Shown: positions 16,686-25,632, counted from the stretch's first letter. The stretch is 36,186 nt of DNA from Bacteroidales bacterium (GCA_017455065.1 JAFTBU010000026.1:1-36186); one strand, 5' to 3'. Notes: generated from the sequence alone by a model not told the origin. Translations and numbers: made by a program.

Positions 16686-17495
16686 ATGGCTACCACCAAG
16701 AAAACCAAGAAAATCGAAACCCCTATCGACCAGAGGGAAACATTCGTATCCCTGCAGAAGTCATTTGCAGACAGCGAGGCCAACGTCCATGAGAAACTGA
16801 AGGTTCTTTATGAGCTCCAGGCCACCGACAACGCCATCGACAAGCTTGTGCAGCTTCGCGGAGAGCTTCCCGGAGAGGTTTCCGCCCTCGAGGATGAGCT
16901 CGCGGGACTCAAGGCCAAGACTGCCCATATCGGCGAGGTCATCGAGCAGTACAACAACTCCATCGAGGCCAACAAGCAGCAGATAGTGGACCTGGATGCC
17001 GAGATCACCAAGTACCAGCACCAGCTCGAAGGCATTTCCAACAGCCGTGAGTTCGACTCCATAAACAAGGAGCTCGAGAACCTGGGCTATGAGCGCCAGA
17101 TCGCAGAGAAACACATCAACGAAGCCCGCGCTGCCATCGAGGAGCGCAAGAACGATATCGAAATCCTCAAGGACAGGCTCACCATCAGGGAGCAGGATCT
17201 CGAGGCCAAGAAAGAGGAGCTCGCCACCATCGTGGAGTCCACCGCCAAGGACGAGGCCGCTCTCCAGGCCAAGAGGGAAGAGTGCGCCGGCAAGATCGAC
17301 GCCAGGACCCTGAGCGCATACGACCGTATCCGCGCCAGCGTGCACAACCATCTCGCAGTGGTGCCCATCAAGAACGAGGATTCCTGCGGCGGCTGCTTCA
17401 GCGCCATCACTCCCCAGAGGATCATCGACATCAAATCCGGCACCAAGCTGATCATCTGCGAGCACTGCGGAAGGATCATCGTCAACCCTGAATAA
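16686..17495 (+). CDS. Coiled-coil protein with C-terminal C4 zinc ribbon (CT398-like)
   Basis: The 269-residue protein is mostly a long antiparallel coiled coil (about 25-200, heptad-rich, with many Glu, Lys, Leu and Ala). It ends in a four-cysteine zinc ribbon: CGGC (about 232-235) and CEHC (about 256-259). This is the DUF164/CT398 family found widely in bacteria. Structures of relatives show a coiled-coil hairpin, and roles in secretion or sigma-factor binding have been suggested for some, but none is certain here. It lies 6 bases after the Nif3 gene, a conserved neighbour, and 5 bases before dnaB. Confidence 0.9.
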   Translation: MATTKKTKKIETPIDQRETFVSLQKSFADSEANVHEKLKVLYELQATDNAIDKLVQLRGELPGEVSALEDELAGLKAKTAHIGEVIEQYNNSIEANKQQIVDLDAEITKYQHQLEGISNSREFDSINKELENLGYERQIAEKHINEARAAIEERKNDIEILKDRLTIREQDLEAKKEELATIVESTAKDEAALQAKREECAGKIDARTLSAYDRIRASVHNHLAVVPIKNEDSCGGCFSAITPQRIIDIKSGTKLIICEHCGRIIVNPE

Positions 17496-17500
17496 TCCAG

Positions 17501-18985
17501 ATGCCGGACCAGAAGTCACGCAACACACGAAAAAGGGACCAGGCGGTCAACCTTGAAAATCTTGGGCTTGAGATGGGCAATAAACCCCCTCAGGCTCTTG
17601 ATGTTGAGGAGGCTGTCCTCGGCGCGATGCTTCTGGAGCCCAACTGCGTGGACCAGGCCATGGAAGAGCTCGTCCCGGGCTGCTTCTATGACCCCCGCCA
17701 CAGGATGATCTACGAGGCCATGTCCTCGCTGGTCAGGGACCATACTTCAGTGGACATAATCACCGTCACGGCCAAGCTCAAGGAACTCGGCAACCTCGAG
17801 GCGGTGGGCGGCCCGGTGGTGCTGGCGAACCTCTCCGAAAAGGTGGGTTCCGCCGCCCACATGGAGTATTACATGAAGATATTGAAGCAGAAGACGATCC
17901 AGAGGGACCTGATCTCCGCTTCATACGAGATACTCAAAGATTCCTTCGACGACACCGTCAAGGTGGACGACCTCATCGACAAGGCCCAGACCAGGGTCTT
18001 CGACGCTATCCAGAGCAATACCAAGAGGGAAGTCCAGGAAATCGGATCCATCATCAACTCGGCCCTCGCCGGCATCCAGGAGATGCAGGGCAACACCGGC
18101 CTGAGCGGAGTCCCTTCCGGCTTCGTGTCCATCGACCGCATCACCATGGGCTGGCAGCCTTCGGACCTCATCATCCTGGCGGCCCGTCCTTCCGTGGGTA
18201 AGACGGCCTTCGCCCTGAACCTCGCGCGCAACGCTTCCGTGGACCACCACATGCCTGTGGCTTTCTTCTCCCTGGAAATGTCGGCCATCCAGCTCGCCAA
18301 GCGTCTGATGACCTCCGAGTCCGGCCTGAGCGCCGACAAGATCAAGGGCGGCGTCAAGCTGGAGGACTACGAGTGGGAGCAGCTCGAGTACAAGCTCAAG
18401 GACCTGGCCAAGGCCCCGCTCTACATCGACGACACTCCCGGCATGCAGATCATGGAGTTCCGCACCAAGGCCAAGAATCTCGTCAAGAACAAAGGCGTGA
18501 GGCTCATAGTCGTGGACTACCTGCAGCTCATGCAGGGTCCCGTGGAGATGAAGGGCATGCGCGAGCAGGAAGTCGCCGCCATCTCCCGCACCCTCAAGGC
18601 CACGGCCAAGGAATTGAACATCCCCATCATCGCCCTCTCGCAGCTCTCCCGCCAGGCAGTGCAGCGCACGGGCGGCAGCGGAAAACCGCAGTTGAGCGAC
18701 CTCCGCGAGTCCGGCTCCATCGAGCAGGACGCCGATATGGTCCTCTTCATACACAGACCCGACTACATAGGCCTTTCGGACAATCCGGAAGACAAGGATA
18801 AGACTCAAATCATAATAGCCAAGCACCGTAACGGTGAAACCGCAGAAATCGACATGCTGTTCCGCAGCGAGCAGATCCGCTTCATGGAAGAGGAGGATGC
18901 GCTGCTGGCCCAGGCCATGTCCACGGTGGATTCGAGGATGAACGCCCCCGAATTCTCAGACGGTATCCCGGCGGAGTTCCAGTAG
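17501..18985 (+). CDS. dnaB: Replicative DNA helicase
   Basis: This hexameric helicase unwinds DNA at the replication fork. Within its 494 residues are the N-terminal primase-interacting domain (about 24-130, PPQALDVEEAVLGAMLLEP) and a RecA-like C-terminal domain. The Walker A is ARPSVGKTA (Lys234), with VALFSLEM-like FFSLEMSA, Walker B LIVVDYLQLM, and the SQLSRQ and DLRESGSIEQDAD motifs. No intein is present, and length is normal. It is followed after 3 bases by rseC, so transcription from here may continue into the rnf genes. Confidence 0.97.
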   Translation: MPDQKSRNTRKRDQAVNLENLGLEMGNKPPQALDVEEAVLGAMLLEPNCVDQAMEELVPGCFYDPRHRMIYEAMSSLVRDHTSVDIITVTAKLKELGNLEAVGGPVVLANLSEKVGSAAHMEYYMKILKQKTIQRDLISASYEILKDSFDDTVKVDDLIDKAQTRVFDAIQSNTKREVQEIGSIINSALAGIQEMQGNTGLSGVPSGFVSIDRITMGWQPSDLIILAARPSVGKTAFALNLARNASVDHHMPVAFFSLEMSAIQLAKRLMTSESGLSADKIKGGVKLEDYEWEQLEYKLKDLAKAPLYIDDTPGMQIMEFRTKAKNLVKNKGVRLIVVDYLQLMQGPVEMKGMREQEVAAISRTLKATAKELNIPIIALSQLSRQAVQRTGGSGKPQLSDLRESGSIEQDADMVLFIHRPDYIGLSDNPEDKDKTQIIIAKHRNGETAEIDMLFRSEQIRFMEEEDALLAQAMSTVDSRMNAPEFSDGIPAEFQ

Positions 18986-18988
18986 GAT

Positions 18989-19408
18989 ATGCGTAAAGAT
19001 CAGGAGATCTCCCACGAGGGACGTATAATCAGCATCACGCCCGAGTTCACGACGGTGGAAATACTGTCGGAATCGGCCTGTGCCTCATGCCATGCGGCTT
19101 CCCTCTGCGGGATGTCCGAGGCGAAGCGCAAGGAGATCGAGCTTCCCACCACCCTGGGTGACTGGGAGGTAGGGCAGACCGTATTGGTCAACCTCAAGCG
19201 CTCCATGGGCATCAAGGCCGTCTGGCTGGCCTACGTGCTGCCTCTGGTCGTGCTCGTCGCCTGCATCATCCTGCTTTCGGGGACAGGCCGCGGGGAGCTT
19301 TTCACAGGACTTGTGTCCATAGCCGCGGTGGCCGTGTACTACCTGATACTTTTCTTGTTCAGGGACCGCTTACGTAACGAATATTCATTTTACATAAAAA
19401 AGAAATGA
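18989..19408 (+). CDS. rseC: RseC/MucC-like membrane protein heading the rnf operon
   Basis: The 139-residue protein belongs to the SoxR-reducing/RseC family. An N-terminal soluble part contains clustered cysteines, CASCHAASLCGMS (about 31-43), a possible metal or Fe-S site. Two membrane helices follow (about 74-95 and 102-124). In Bacteroidota this gene commonly precedes rnfB, as here, where the stop overlaps the rnfB start (ATGA). The link suggests a part in assembly, or redox exchange, with the Rnf complex; the molecular role is not established. Confidence 0.9.
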   Translation: MRKDQEISHEGRIISITPEFTTVEILSESACASCHAASLCGMSEAKRKEIELPTTLGDWEVGQTVLVNLKRSMGIKAVWLAYVLPLVVLVACIILLSGTGRGELFTGLVSIAAVAVYYLILFLFRDRLRNEYSFYIKKK

Positions 19409-20358
19409 CTCAAATCATCATCTGGACCGTCGTGATCCTTTCCGCTCTCGGCCTGATCCTCGCCCTGGTTCTGTTCCTGGTGGCGAAGAAGTTCAAGGTG
19501 GAGGAGGATCCGCGTATCGACGAGGTGGAGAAGGTGATGCCCGGTGCCAATTGCGGCGGCTGCGGCTTCGCCGGTTGCCGTGCATTCGCCGATGCCGCCG
19601 TCAAGGCCCCCAACCTTGACAACAACTATTGCCCTGTTGGAGGCAATGAAGTAATGAAGAAGGTCGCCGCCATCCTGGGATACACCCTCGAGGAGAAGGA
19701 TCCCCAGGTGGCCGTGGTGCGTTGCAACGGTTCCTGCGAGAACCGTCCCCGCATCAACGAGTATGACGGTGCCGCTTCCTGCCGTGTCAAGGCCGCCCTG
19801 TACAGCGGTGACACCGCATGCTCCTTCGGTTGCCTCGGCTGCGGAGACTGCGTGGCCGCCTGCCAGTTCGGCGCCCTTTCCATGGACCCCGCCGCGGGAC
19901 TTCCCGTAGTGGACGAGGAGAAGTGCACCGCCTGCGGTTCCTGCGTCAAGGCTTGCCCGAAGCACATCATCGAGCTTCGCAAGAAAGGCCCCAGGAACAT
20001 GCGCGAGTTCGTCTCCTGCGTCAACCATGACAAGGGACCCGTCGCCAAGGCCGCCTGCAAGGCCGCCTGCATCGGTTGCGGCATCTGCGTCAAGACCTGC
20101 ACCCACGGAGCCATAGTCCTGGACAACAATGTCGCCTACATCGATCCGCTCAAGTGCAAGCTCTGCCGCGAGTGCGAGGCCATGTGCCCCACCGGAGCCA
20201 TCCATGGCGTGAATTTCCCCAAGCCACTGGACAAAGAGGCCGTCAAGGAGCGCATCAAGCAGCGCCAGCAGAAGGCCAAGGAAGCCGCCGCTGCAGCTGC
20301 AGCAGCCGCTGCCGAGAAAAAGGAAGAACCCGTAAAGAAGGAGGCTACCAATGAATAA
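19405..20358 (+). CDS. rnfB: Rnf complex subunit B, polyferredoxin
   Basis: RnfB accepts electrons from reduced ferredoxin at the entry side of the ion-pumping Rnf complex. The 317-residue protein has one N-terminal membrane helix (about 2-28) and the RnfB-type cluster site C50, C53, C58, C76. Four CxxCxxCxxxC motifs follow: CLGCGDCVAAC, CTACGSCVKACP, CIGCGICVKTC and CKLCRECEAMCP. The C terminus is a low-complexity, charged and Ala-rich tail containing ten consecutive Ala residues (encoded around 20284-20313). It overlaps rseC by 4 bases and rnfC by 8 bases. Confidence 0.96.
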   Translation: MTQIIIWTVVILSALGLILALVLFLVAKKFKVEEDPRIDEVEKVMPGANCGGCGFAGCRAFADAAVKAPNLDNNYCPVGGNEVMKKVAAILGYTLEEKDPQVAVVRCNGSCENRPRINEYDGAASCRVKAALYSGDTACSFGCLGCGDCVAACQFGALSMDPAAGLPVVDEEKCTACGSCVKACPKHIIELRKKGPRNMREFVSCVNHDKGPVAKAACKAACIGCGICVKTCTHGAIVLDNNVAYIDPLKCKLCRECEAMCPTGAIHGVNFPKPLDKEAVKERIKQRQQKAKEAAAAAAAAAAEKKEEPVKKEATNE

Positions 20359-21703
20359 ACTGACTTTCTCCATCGGCGGTGTCCATCCGCATGACAGCAA
20401 ACTCGCCCGCGAGTGCAAGATAGAGACCCTGCCTCTGCCGCAGACCGTATATGTGTCCATGTCCCAGCATCTGGGAGCTCCCGCCAAACCCCTCGTGAAC
20501 GTGGGTGACTTCGTCAAGGTGGGCCAGGTGATAGCCGAGCCCGGCGGATTCATCTCCGCCTTCGTGCATTCCCCCGTGTCCGGTACCGTCAAGTCCATCG
20601 CTCCCCGCAAGGACCTCGCCGGCAACTTCCAGACCCATGTGGAGATAGCCGTCGAAGGCGACGTGTGGATGGAAGACATAGACCGCAGCAAGACTCTGGT
20701 CAAGGAAATAACCATGGACAAGGAAGCCATCCTCGAGAGGATCAAGGCCTGCGGAGTCGTGGGACTCGGCGGCGCCACCTTCCCCACCCATGTCAAGTTG
20801 AACCCCGCACCCGGCAAGGTGGCCGAGTGCCTCATCATCAACGGCACCGAGTGTGAGCCTTTCCTCACCAGCGACTACCGCATCATGATCGAGAGCCCGA
20901 AGGAAATCATCGTCGGCGCAGCGATCATGCAGAAGGTCCTGGGCGGCTGCCGCTGCGTGGTCGGCATCGAGGAGAACAAGCCTGAAGCCATCAAGACCAT
21001 GTCCGCAGCCATCAAGGAGCTGGGCTATCCCGGCATCGAGGTCAAGGTGCTCAAGAAGCGCTACCCCCAGGGCGGTGAGAAACAGCTCATCGACGCCGTC
21101 ATGCACCGCCAGGTGCGCTCCGGCGGCCTCCCTATCGACGTGGGCGCCGTTGTCCAGAACACCGGCACTTCCCTGGCCGTCTATGAGGCCGTGCAGAAAA
21201 ACAAGCCTCTGTTCACCAATGTGCTCACCGTCACCGGTGACAGCATCCCCGTGGGCATGCAGCACAACTACCTCTTCCGCATCGGCACCCCGCTCTCCTT
21301 CATCGTAGAGCAGGCCGGCGGACTGCCCGAGCACGCCGCCAAGATCATCAGCGGCGGTCCCATGATGGGCAAGGCCATAGCCAACCTGGAGGCCACCACG
21401 GTCAAGGGCTCTTCGTCCATACTCTACCTCTCCGAGGAGAAGACCATACGCCAGAGCGCTTCCAACTGTATCCGCTGCGGCCGTTGCGCCGACGCCTGCC
21501 CCATGGGTCTCGAACCCTTCCTGCTCTACCGCCTCACCAAGGCCGCGGACATGGAGGGCCTCGAGCAGAATGCAGTGCAGGATTGCATCGAATGCGGCTG
21601 CTGCCTCTACAGCTGCCCCGCCAACATCCCTCTCCTGGACTACATCCGTCAGTCCAAGGCACAGGTGATGGGTATCATCAGATCTAGAAACGTCAAAAAG
21701 TAA
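20351..21703 (+). CDS. rnfC: Rnf complex subunit C, NADH/FMN and Fe-S protein
   Basis: RnfC is the NAD-reducing module, with FMN and NADH sites plus two [4Fe-4S] clusters. Its 450 residues start with the biotinyl-like barrel found in the family (residues 1-110). The flavin and NADH domain follows (GLGGATFPTHVK near 139; GGEKQLIDA near 243; then a SLBB segment), and two ferredoxin motifs close it: CIRCGRCADACP from C373 and CIECGCCLYSCP from C412. Length is normal without the long Ala-rich tail seen in gammaproteobacteria. It is translationally coupled to rnfB by an 8-base overlap, and rnfD begins 6 bases later. Confidence 0.97.
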   Translation: MNKLTFSIGGVHPHDSKLARECKIETLPLPQTVYVSMSQHLGAPAKPLVNVGDFVKVGQVIAEPGGFISAFVHSPVSGTVKSIAPRKDLAGNFQTHVEIAVEGDVWMEDIDRSKTLVKEITMDKEAILERIKACGVVGLGGATFPTHVKLNPAPGKVAECLIINGTECEPFLTSDYRIMIESPKEIIVGAAIMQKVLGGCRCVVGIEENKPEAIKTMSAAIKELGYPGIEVKVLKKRYPQGGEKQLIDAVMHRQVRSGGLPIDVGAVVQNTGTSLAVYEAVQKNKPLFTNVLTVTGDSIPVGMQHNYLFRIGTPLSFIVEQAGGLPEHAAKIISGGPMMGKAIANLEATTVKGSSSILYLSEEKTIRQSASNCIRCGRCADACPMGLEPFLLYRLTKAADMEGLEQNAVQDCIECGCCLYSCPANIPLLDYIRQSKAQVMGIIRSRNVKK

Positions 21704-21709
21704 ATAAAG

Positions 21710-22678
21710 ATGGAAAAAATGCTGGTTTCACCATCTCCACACATCCATGCAGACGTGTCCACCCGCAGGATCATGCTCGACGTGATCCTCGCACTGCTGC
21801 CTGCGGTGATCATCTCCTTCCTCTTCTACGGATGGTCCGAGATCCTCATCATGGCGGTGAGCGTGGCTTCCTGCGTGCTTCTGGAGTGGGCCATTACCAA
21901 ATGGCTCCTTAAGGCTCCGTCCACCATCGGCGACCTCTCCGCAGTGGTCACAGGTATCCTGCTGGCCATGAACCTGCCTTCCACCACTCCCTGGTGGATC
22001 GTCATCATAGGCGCTGTCGTCGCCATCGGAGTCGCCAAGATGACCTTCGGAGGTCTGGGACAGAATGTCTTCAATCCCGCCATCACCGGCCGCGTGTTCC
22101 TGCTCATCTCCTTCCCTCAGCAGATGACCGACTGGACCGCAGCCCCCGGCTTCATCCACGCTACCGACGCCATCTCCGGCTCCACCCTGCTCGGAGTTTA
22201 CAGCGAAGGCGGCATGGACGCCCTGCAGGCGATGGGATATCCCCTGGACACCTCGCTGTTCTTCGACATCGGCGGTTCCGCGGGTGAGATTTCCGTATTG
22301 GCACTTCTGCTCGGCTTCATCTACCTGCTCATCCGCAAGGTCGTGAAGCCCTGGATACCCCTTTCCATCTTCGCTACCGTGATAGTCTTCTCCGGCATAT
22401 GCTACCTCGTCGATCCCGAGGTCTATACCGGCCCCGCATTCAACCTCCTCACCGGCGGTCTCGTGCTCGGCGCCTGCTTCATGGCCACCGACTATGTGAC
22501 TTCTCCCATGAGCAACTGGGGCGGAGTGATCTACGGTATAGGCATAGGTATCATCGTGATGCTTATCCGCTACTTCGGATCCTATCCCGAGGGCATGTCC
22601 TTCGCTATCCTTATCATGAACATGACGGTGCCTCTGCTCAACAGGTGGTTCCATCAGAAAAAGTACGGGAGGGCTTAA
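21710..22678 (+). CDS. rnfD: Rnf complex subunit D, membrane flavoprotein
   Basis: RnfD is an integral subunit carrying a covalent FMN and part of the ion path. The 322-residue protein has about nine to ten hydrophobic helices and begins with the typical SPHIHADVSTRRIMLDVILALLP segment (given here in two parts: SPHIHADVSTRR and IMLDVILALLP). The flavinylation site is DAISGSTLLG with the candidate acceptor Thr159; the residue before Thr is Ser rather than the usual Ala. The C-terminal half retains the FMATDYVTSPM and GxIYGIGIG motifs. Spacing to rnfG is 3 bases. Confidence 0.96.
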   Translation: MEKMLVSPSPHIHADVSTRRIMLDVILALLPAVIISFLFYGWSEILIMAVSVASCVLLEWAITKWLLKAPSTIGDLSAVVTGILLAMNLPSTTPWWIVIIGAVVAIGVAKMTFGGLGQNVFNPAITGRVFLLISFPQQMTDWTAAPGFIHATDAISGSTLLGVYSEGGMDALQAMGYPLDTSLFFDIGGSAGEISVLALLLGFIYLLIRKVVKPWIPLSIFATVIVFSGICYLVDPEVYTGPAFNLLTGGLVLGACFMATDYVTSPMSNWGGVIYGIGIGIIVMLIRYFGSYPEGMSFAILIMNMTVPLLNRWFHQKKYGRA

Positions 22679-22681
22679 GTT

Positions 22682-23257
22682 ATGGCAGCTAAATCTACTC
22701 TTACCAACATGGCCCTCTGCCTGACGGCGGTGTGCCTGGTGTGCTCCGCACTTCTGGGCGCCACCTATGCCGTGACCGCAGAACCTATCGCCGAGGCCAG
22801 CCGCAAGGCTCTCGTCGAGGCCATCTCCCAGGTGCTTCCTGAGGGAGGCGAAATCTCCGAGGCCAACACCGTGGAATTCGGCGGGCAGAAATACGAGTAC
22901 TACACCCAGAGCATCGACGGACAGACATCCGCCTGGGCCGTCAAGTCCACCACCTCCGGTTTCGGAGGTCCCCTGACCGTGCTCGTGGGCGTCGGCACCG
23001 ACGGCTCCGTCTATTCCACCAAGGTGCTTTCCCACACTGAGACTCCGGGTCTCGGCGCCAAGTGCCAGACCGACGAGGGCTTCCTGGGACAGTTCCGCGG
23101 ACTCGACCCTTCGGTCAAGATCCTCAAGGTCACCAAGGACGGCGGCAATATCGACGCCATCACCGCTTCGACCATCACTTCCCGCGCCTACACCCTGGCA
23201 GTCTCCAATGCGGTGGAGGTCGCCAAGACTCTGAAACCTGAAAACAAGGAGGAATAA
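22682..23257 (+). CDS. rnfG: Rnf complex subunit G, extracytoplasmic FMN-binding subunit
   Basis: RnfG carries a covalently bound FMN on the outer face of the membrane. The 191-residue protein has an N-terminal membrane anchor (about 10-32) and an FMN-binding domain with GFGGPLTVLVGV and SHTETPGLGAKC. The acceptor motif is DAITASTITSRA with Thr164. It departs from the common D-x-x-[ST]-G-A-T form by having Ala and Ser where Gly and Ala are usual. An ApbE flavin transferase is required for attachment and is not encoded in this window. rnfE follows after 3 bases. Confidence 0.95.
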   Translation: MAAKSTLTNMALCLTAVCLVCSALLGATYAVTAEPIAEASRKALVEAISQVLPEGGEISEANTVEFGGQKYEYYTQSIDGQTSAWAVKSTTSGFGGPLTVLVGVGTDGSVYSTKVLSHTETPGLGAKCQTDEGFLGQFRGLDPSVKILKVTKDGGNIDAITASTITSRAYTLAVSNAVEVAKTLKPENKEE

Positions 23258-23260
23258 GCC

Positions 23261-23845
23261 ATGGCCAGCAAACTCTCAATAATCACCAACGGTATTATCA
23301 AGAACAACCCGACCTTCGTGCTTGTTCTGGGTATGTGCCCGACCCTCGCCACCACCACCTCCGCCATGAACGGACTGGAGATGGGCCTCGCGACGATGTT
23401 CGTGCTCATCCTTTCCAATATCTTCATCTCCTTGATAGCACCGGTAGTGCCCGACAAGGTGCACATACCTGTCTATATCGTGGTCATCGCGACCTTCGTG
23501 ACCCTGCTCCAGCTGCTCATGCAGGCTTTCGTCCCCGATGTGTATGCTACCCTGGGTCTCTTCATCCCCCTGATCGTGGTCAACTGCATCGTGCTCGGAC
23601 GCGCTGAGGCTTTCGCCAACAAGAACACCGTGCTGGATTCCCTGCTCGACGGTATCGGCGTGGGTATAGGTTTCACCCTGTCCCTTACGGTGCTGGGCAT
23701 CGTCCGTGAGATCCTCGGAAGCGGCTCCATCTTCGGCTGGAAGTTCATCGCCGGCGACGGCATCCTCGCTTTCGTCATGGCTCCGGGCGCATTCCTGGTG
23801 CTTGGCTACCTGATGGCACTGTTCAACAAATTCTTCAAAAAGTAG
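23261..23845 (+). CDS. rnfE: Rnf complex subunit E
   Basis: This is a six-helix membrane subunit that, with RnfA, forms a symmetrical pair holding a [2Fe-2S] cluster inside the membrane. The 194-residue sequence has both conserved half-motifs, GMCPTLATT with Cys26 and VVNCIVLGRAEAFA with Cys109, which supply cluster ligands in the family. The C terminus is the usual lysine-rich FNKFFKK. It sits 6 bases before rnfA. Confidence 0.96.
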   Translation: MASKLSIITNGIIKNNPTFVLVLGMCPTLATTTSAMNGLEMGLATMFVLILSNIFISLIAPVVPDKVHIPVYIVVIATFVTLLQLLMQAFVPDVYATLGLFIPLIVVNCIVLGRAEAFANKNTVLDSLLDGIGVGIGFTLSLTVLGIVREILGSGSIFGWKFIAGDGILAFVMAPGAFLVLGYLMALFNKFFKK

Positions 23846-23851
23846 GCTTCC

Positions 23852-24457
23852 ATGGAATACATTCTCATCATAGTCTCAGCGATATTCGTAAACAATATCC
23901 TGCTGGCCCAGTTCCTGGGCATATGCCCGTTCCTGGGTGTTTCCAACAAGCTTTCCACCGCGACAGGCATGTCCGGAGCCGTGTGCTTCGTCATCACCCT
24001 CGCCACGGTGGTCACCTACTTGCTGAACCAGTATCTGCTGGTGCCGTTCGGCCTTGACAAGTTCATGCAGACCATAGTCTTCATCCTGGTCATCGCAGCC
24101 CTCGTGCAGATGGTCGAGATCGTCCTCAAGAAAATCTCCCCCTCACTGTACCAGGCCCTCGGAATCTTCCTTCCCCTGATCACCACCAACTGCGCCGTGC
24201 TCGGCGTAGCCATCACCGTGGTCACCAAGGAGTTCTCCTTCGGCGGCAGCGCCCCTCACCTGATGAATCTCGGCGAAGCGACAGTCTATGCGTTCGCAAC
24301 TTCCCTCGGTTACGGTCTGGCCATGATACTGTTTGCTGGTCTGCGCGAGCATCTGGCCGGAAACGACGTCCCCAAGCTTTTCAAAGGACTCCCCATAGCC
24401 CTTGTCACAGTAAGTATCATGGCCATGGCTTTCCTGGGTTTCTCAGGGATGGTTTAA
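23852..24457 (+). CDS. rnfA: Rnf complex subunit A
   Basis: RnfA is the six-helix partner of RnfE and shares the membrane-buried [2Fe-2S] cluster. The 201 residues include LGICPFLGVSNK with Cys25 and TTNCAVLGVA with Cys114, giving the second pair of ligands. Length is normal, though the family is often slightly shorter at the C terminus. It is the last rnf gene, in the order rseC-B-C-D-G-E-A usual for Bacteroidota, and a strong hairpin terminator begins 24 bases after its stop. Confidence 0.96.
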   Translation: MEYILIIVSAIFVNNILLAQFLGICPFLGVSNKLSTATGMSGAVCFVITLATVVTYLLNQYLLVPFGLDKFMQTIVFILVIAALVQMVEIVLKKISPSLYQALGIFLPLITTNCAVLGVAITVVTKEFSFGGSAPHLMNLGEATVYAFATSLGYGLAMILFAGLREHLAGNDVPKLFKGLPIALVTVSIMAMAFLGFSGMV

Positions 24458-24480
24458 CGGTAGAGGTGCGTGACAAATAT

Positions 24481-24520
24481 GAAGAAAGCCGTCCGAAAAC
24501 CGGACGGCTTCCTTCTTTCT
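24481..24520. terminator. Strong bidirectional intrinsic terminator after rnfA
   Basis: Arms 24481-24495 and 24501-24515 pair over 15 positions with a single A-C mismatch (24485/24511) around an AAAAC loop; the core AAGCCGTCCG/CGGACGGCTT is perfect. TTTCT follows on the plus strand, and the left arm contributes pyrimidines on the minus strand. It ends the rnf operon and may also end the convergent lipoprotein gene. Confidence 0.85.
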
Positions 24521-24552
24521 ACATTTTCGGGCACCGGAGAGGGTCCTTCGGA

Positions 24553-25632
24553 CTAAAGATCGTAACGTATTATGACACTTTGGCCGGAATCCAGATCCAT
24601 GGTCATCGTATATAAGTATTTGTTGTCGTAAGAGACTGCAAATGTAGAAAAAGGCAAGCTGGTCCGGTAGTTGTCGATGAAATTGCCATCCCAGTCATAC
24701 ACTTCGAGTTCATCGAGATATCCCCGGGGATAGTCTTTGAATTTATAATTATCATCTTTGATTTCTTTGATCAGCTTTCCAATCTTCGCATATATGCGGG
24801 TGCTGGTGGCATAAGGTCTGATGCCTTCGTCTCCGTCGGCGGTCCTAACGGAGTTTCCATCTGATTTAATCTCATATTTGGGAAGGGAGGAGTAAACCAT
24901 CGCAATTTCATTTATGCCATTCTCTTTGATTTCTGCTACAAACATATACCGGGCGTACATATTGGCATATAGAAAACGATCTCCGCGAGAGCAAAGGTAT
25001 GATTGCATATAAACCATCTGCTTTGCGAACAGAGGTCCCGGTGTCTGGTCATCCGGCCAAAACTGAATAGGGATACGTTTTTCACCCTCATCATAATCAA
25101 ACAGCGAGAATATCTCTTTTGTATCTGCTTTCCCACCTGCTACCACGAAATTATCATGCTGATATGGAACGAAACTCAAGCCGGTCTGTATATCCCTTTC
25201 TGACACCGGATATTCTTTCCAGAGATCCCGGTCATCTATCCGGTCCATGTCGTTCAGGGGTATCGAATAGAAGGCCTTCAGCCCGGTAGGATCGGAGTTC
25301 GAAATATATAAGGTGTCTTCGCCCAGAGAAAACTCCACATAATAAAACTCTTTAGGTCCACGTCCCCTGTCGATAAGCCCTTTATGATAGATCAGGGAAT
25401 CCCCTTCCACTTTGTAAACCACCAGCCTGGACGTATCCCTGTCTTCCTGCATGAAGAGGTAGTCTTTATATGATGCCACTATCCTGTATCCCCACAAGTC
25501 ACGGACCTTCAGCTCCGTGCCGGTTATTGTCTTCGTGACAGGTTTGGTCTCGTTAGAGACCTTCGGCGTGGTGGTACAGGCGGCGACAAGAGTCGCGGCC
25601 AATACGGTGAGCAGTACCCCATTTGCTTTCAT
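24553..25632 (-). CDS. Six-bladed beta-propeller lipoprotein (BF3164/TolB-like)
   Basis: The 359-residue protein has a lipoprotein signal ending TLVAAC (Cys19). The mature part is rich in beta-strand repeats with recurring aromatic and Asp motifs (VYDWDGNFIDNYRTS, SYDNKYLYTM), as in the 6-bladed propeller lipoproteins widespread in Bacteroidota. No catalytic residues can be assigned; the function is unknown, possibly ligand or surface binding. The gene stands alone between two terminator-like regions and is clearly more AT-rich than its neighbours, with codons such as ATA, TAT and AAA frequent. That suggests a different history, perhaps horizontal gain. Stop codon is 33 bases from the rnf terminator. 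Confidence 0.8.
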   Translation of the reverse strand: MKANGVLLTVLAATLVAACTTTPKVSNETKPVTKTITGTELKVRDLWGYRIVASYKDYLFMQEDRDTSRLVVYKVEGDSLIYHKGLIDRGRGPKEFYYVEFSLGEDTLYISNSDPTGLKAFYSIPLNDMDRIDDRDLWKEYPVSERDIQTGLSFVPYQHDNFVVAGGKADTKEIFSLFDYDEGEKRIPIQFWPDDQTPGPLFAKQMVYMQSYLCSRGDRFLYANMYARYMFVAEIKENGINEIAMVYSSLPKYEIKSDGNSVRTADGDEGIRPYATSTRIYAKIGKLIKEIKDDNYKFKDYPRGYLDELEVYDWDGNFIDNYRTSLPFSTFAVSYDNKYLYTMTMDLDSGQSVIIRYDL

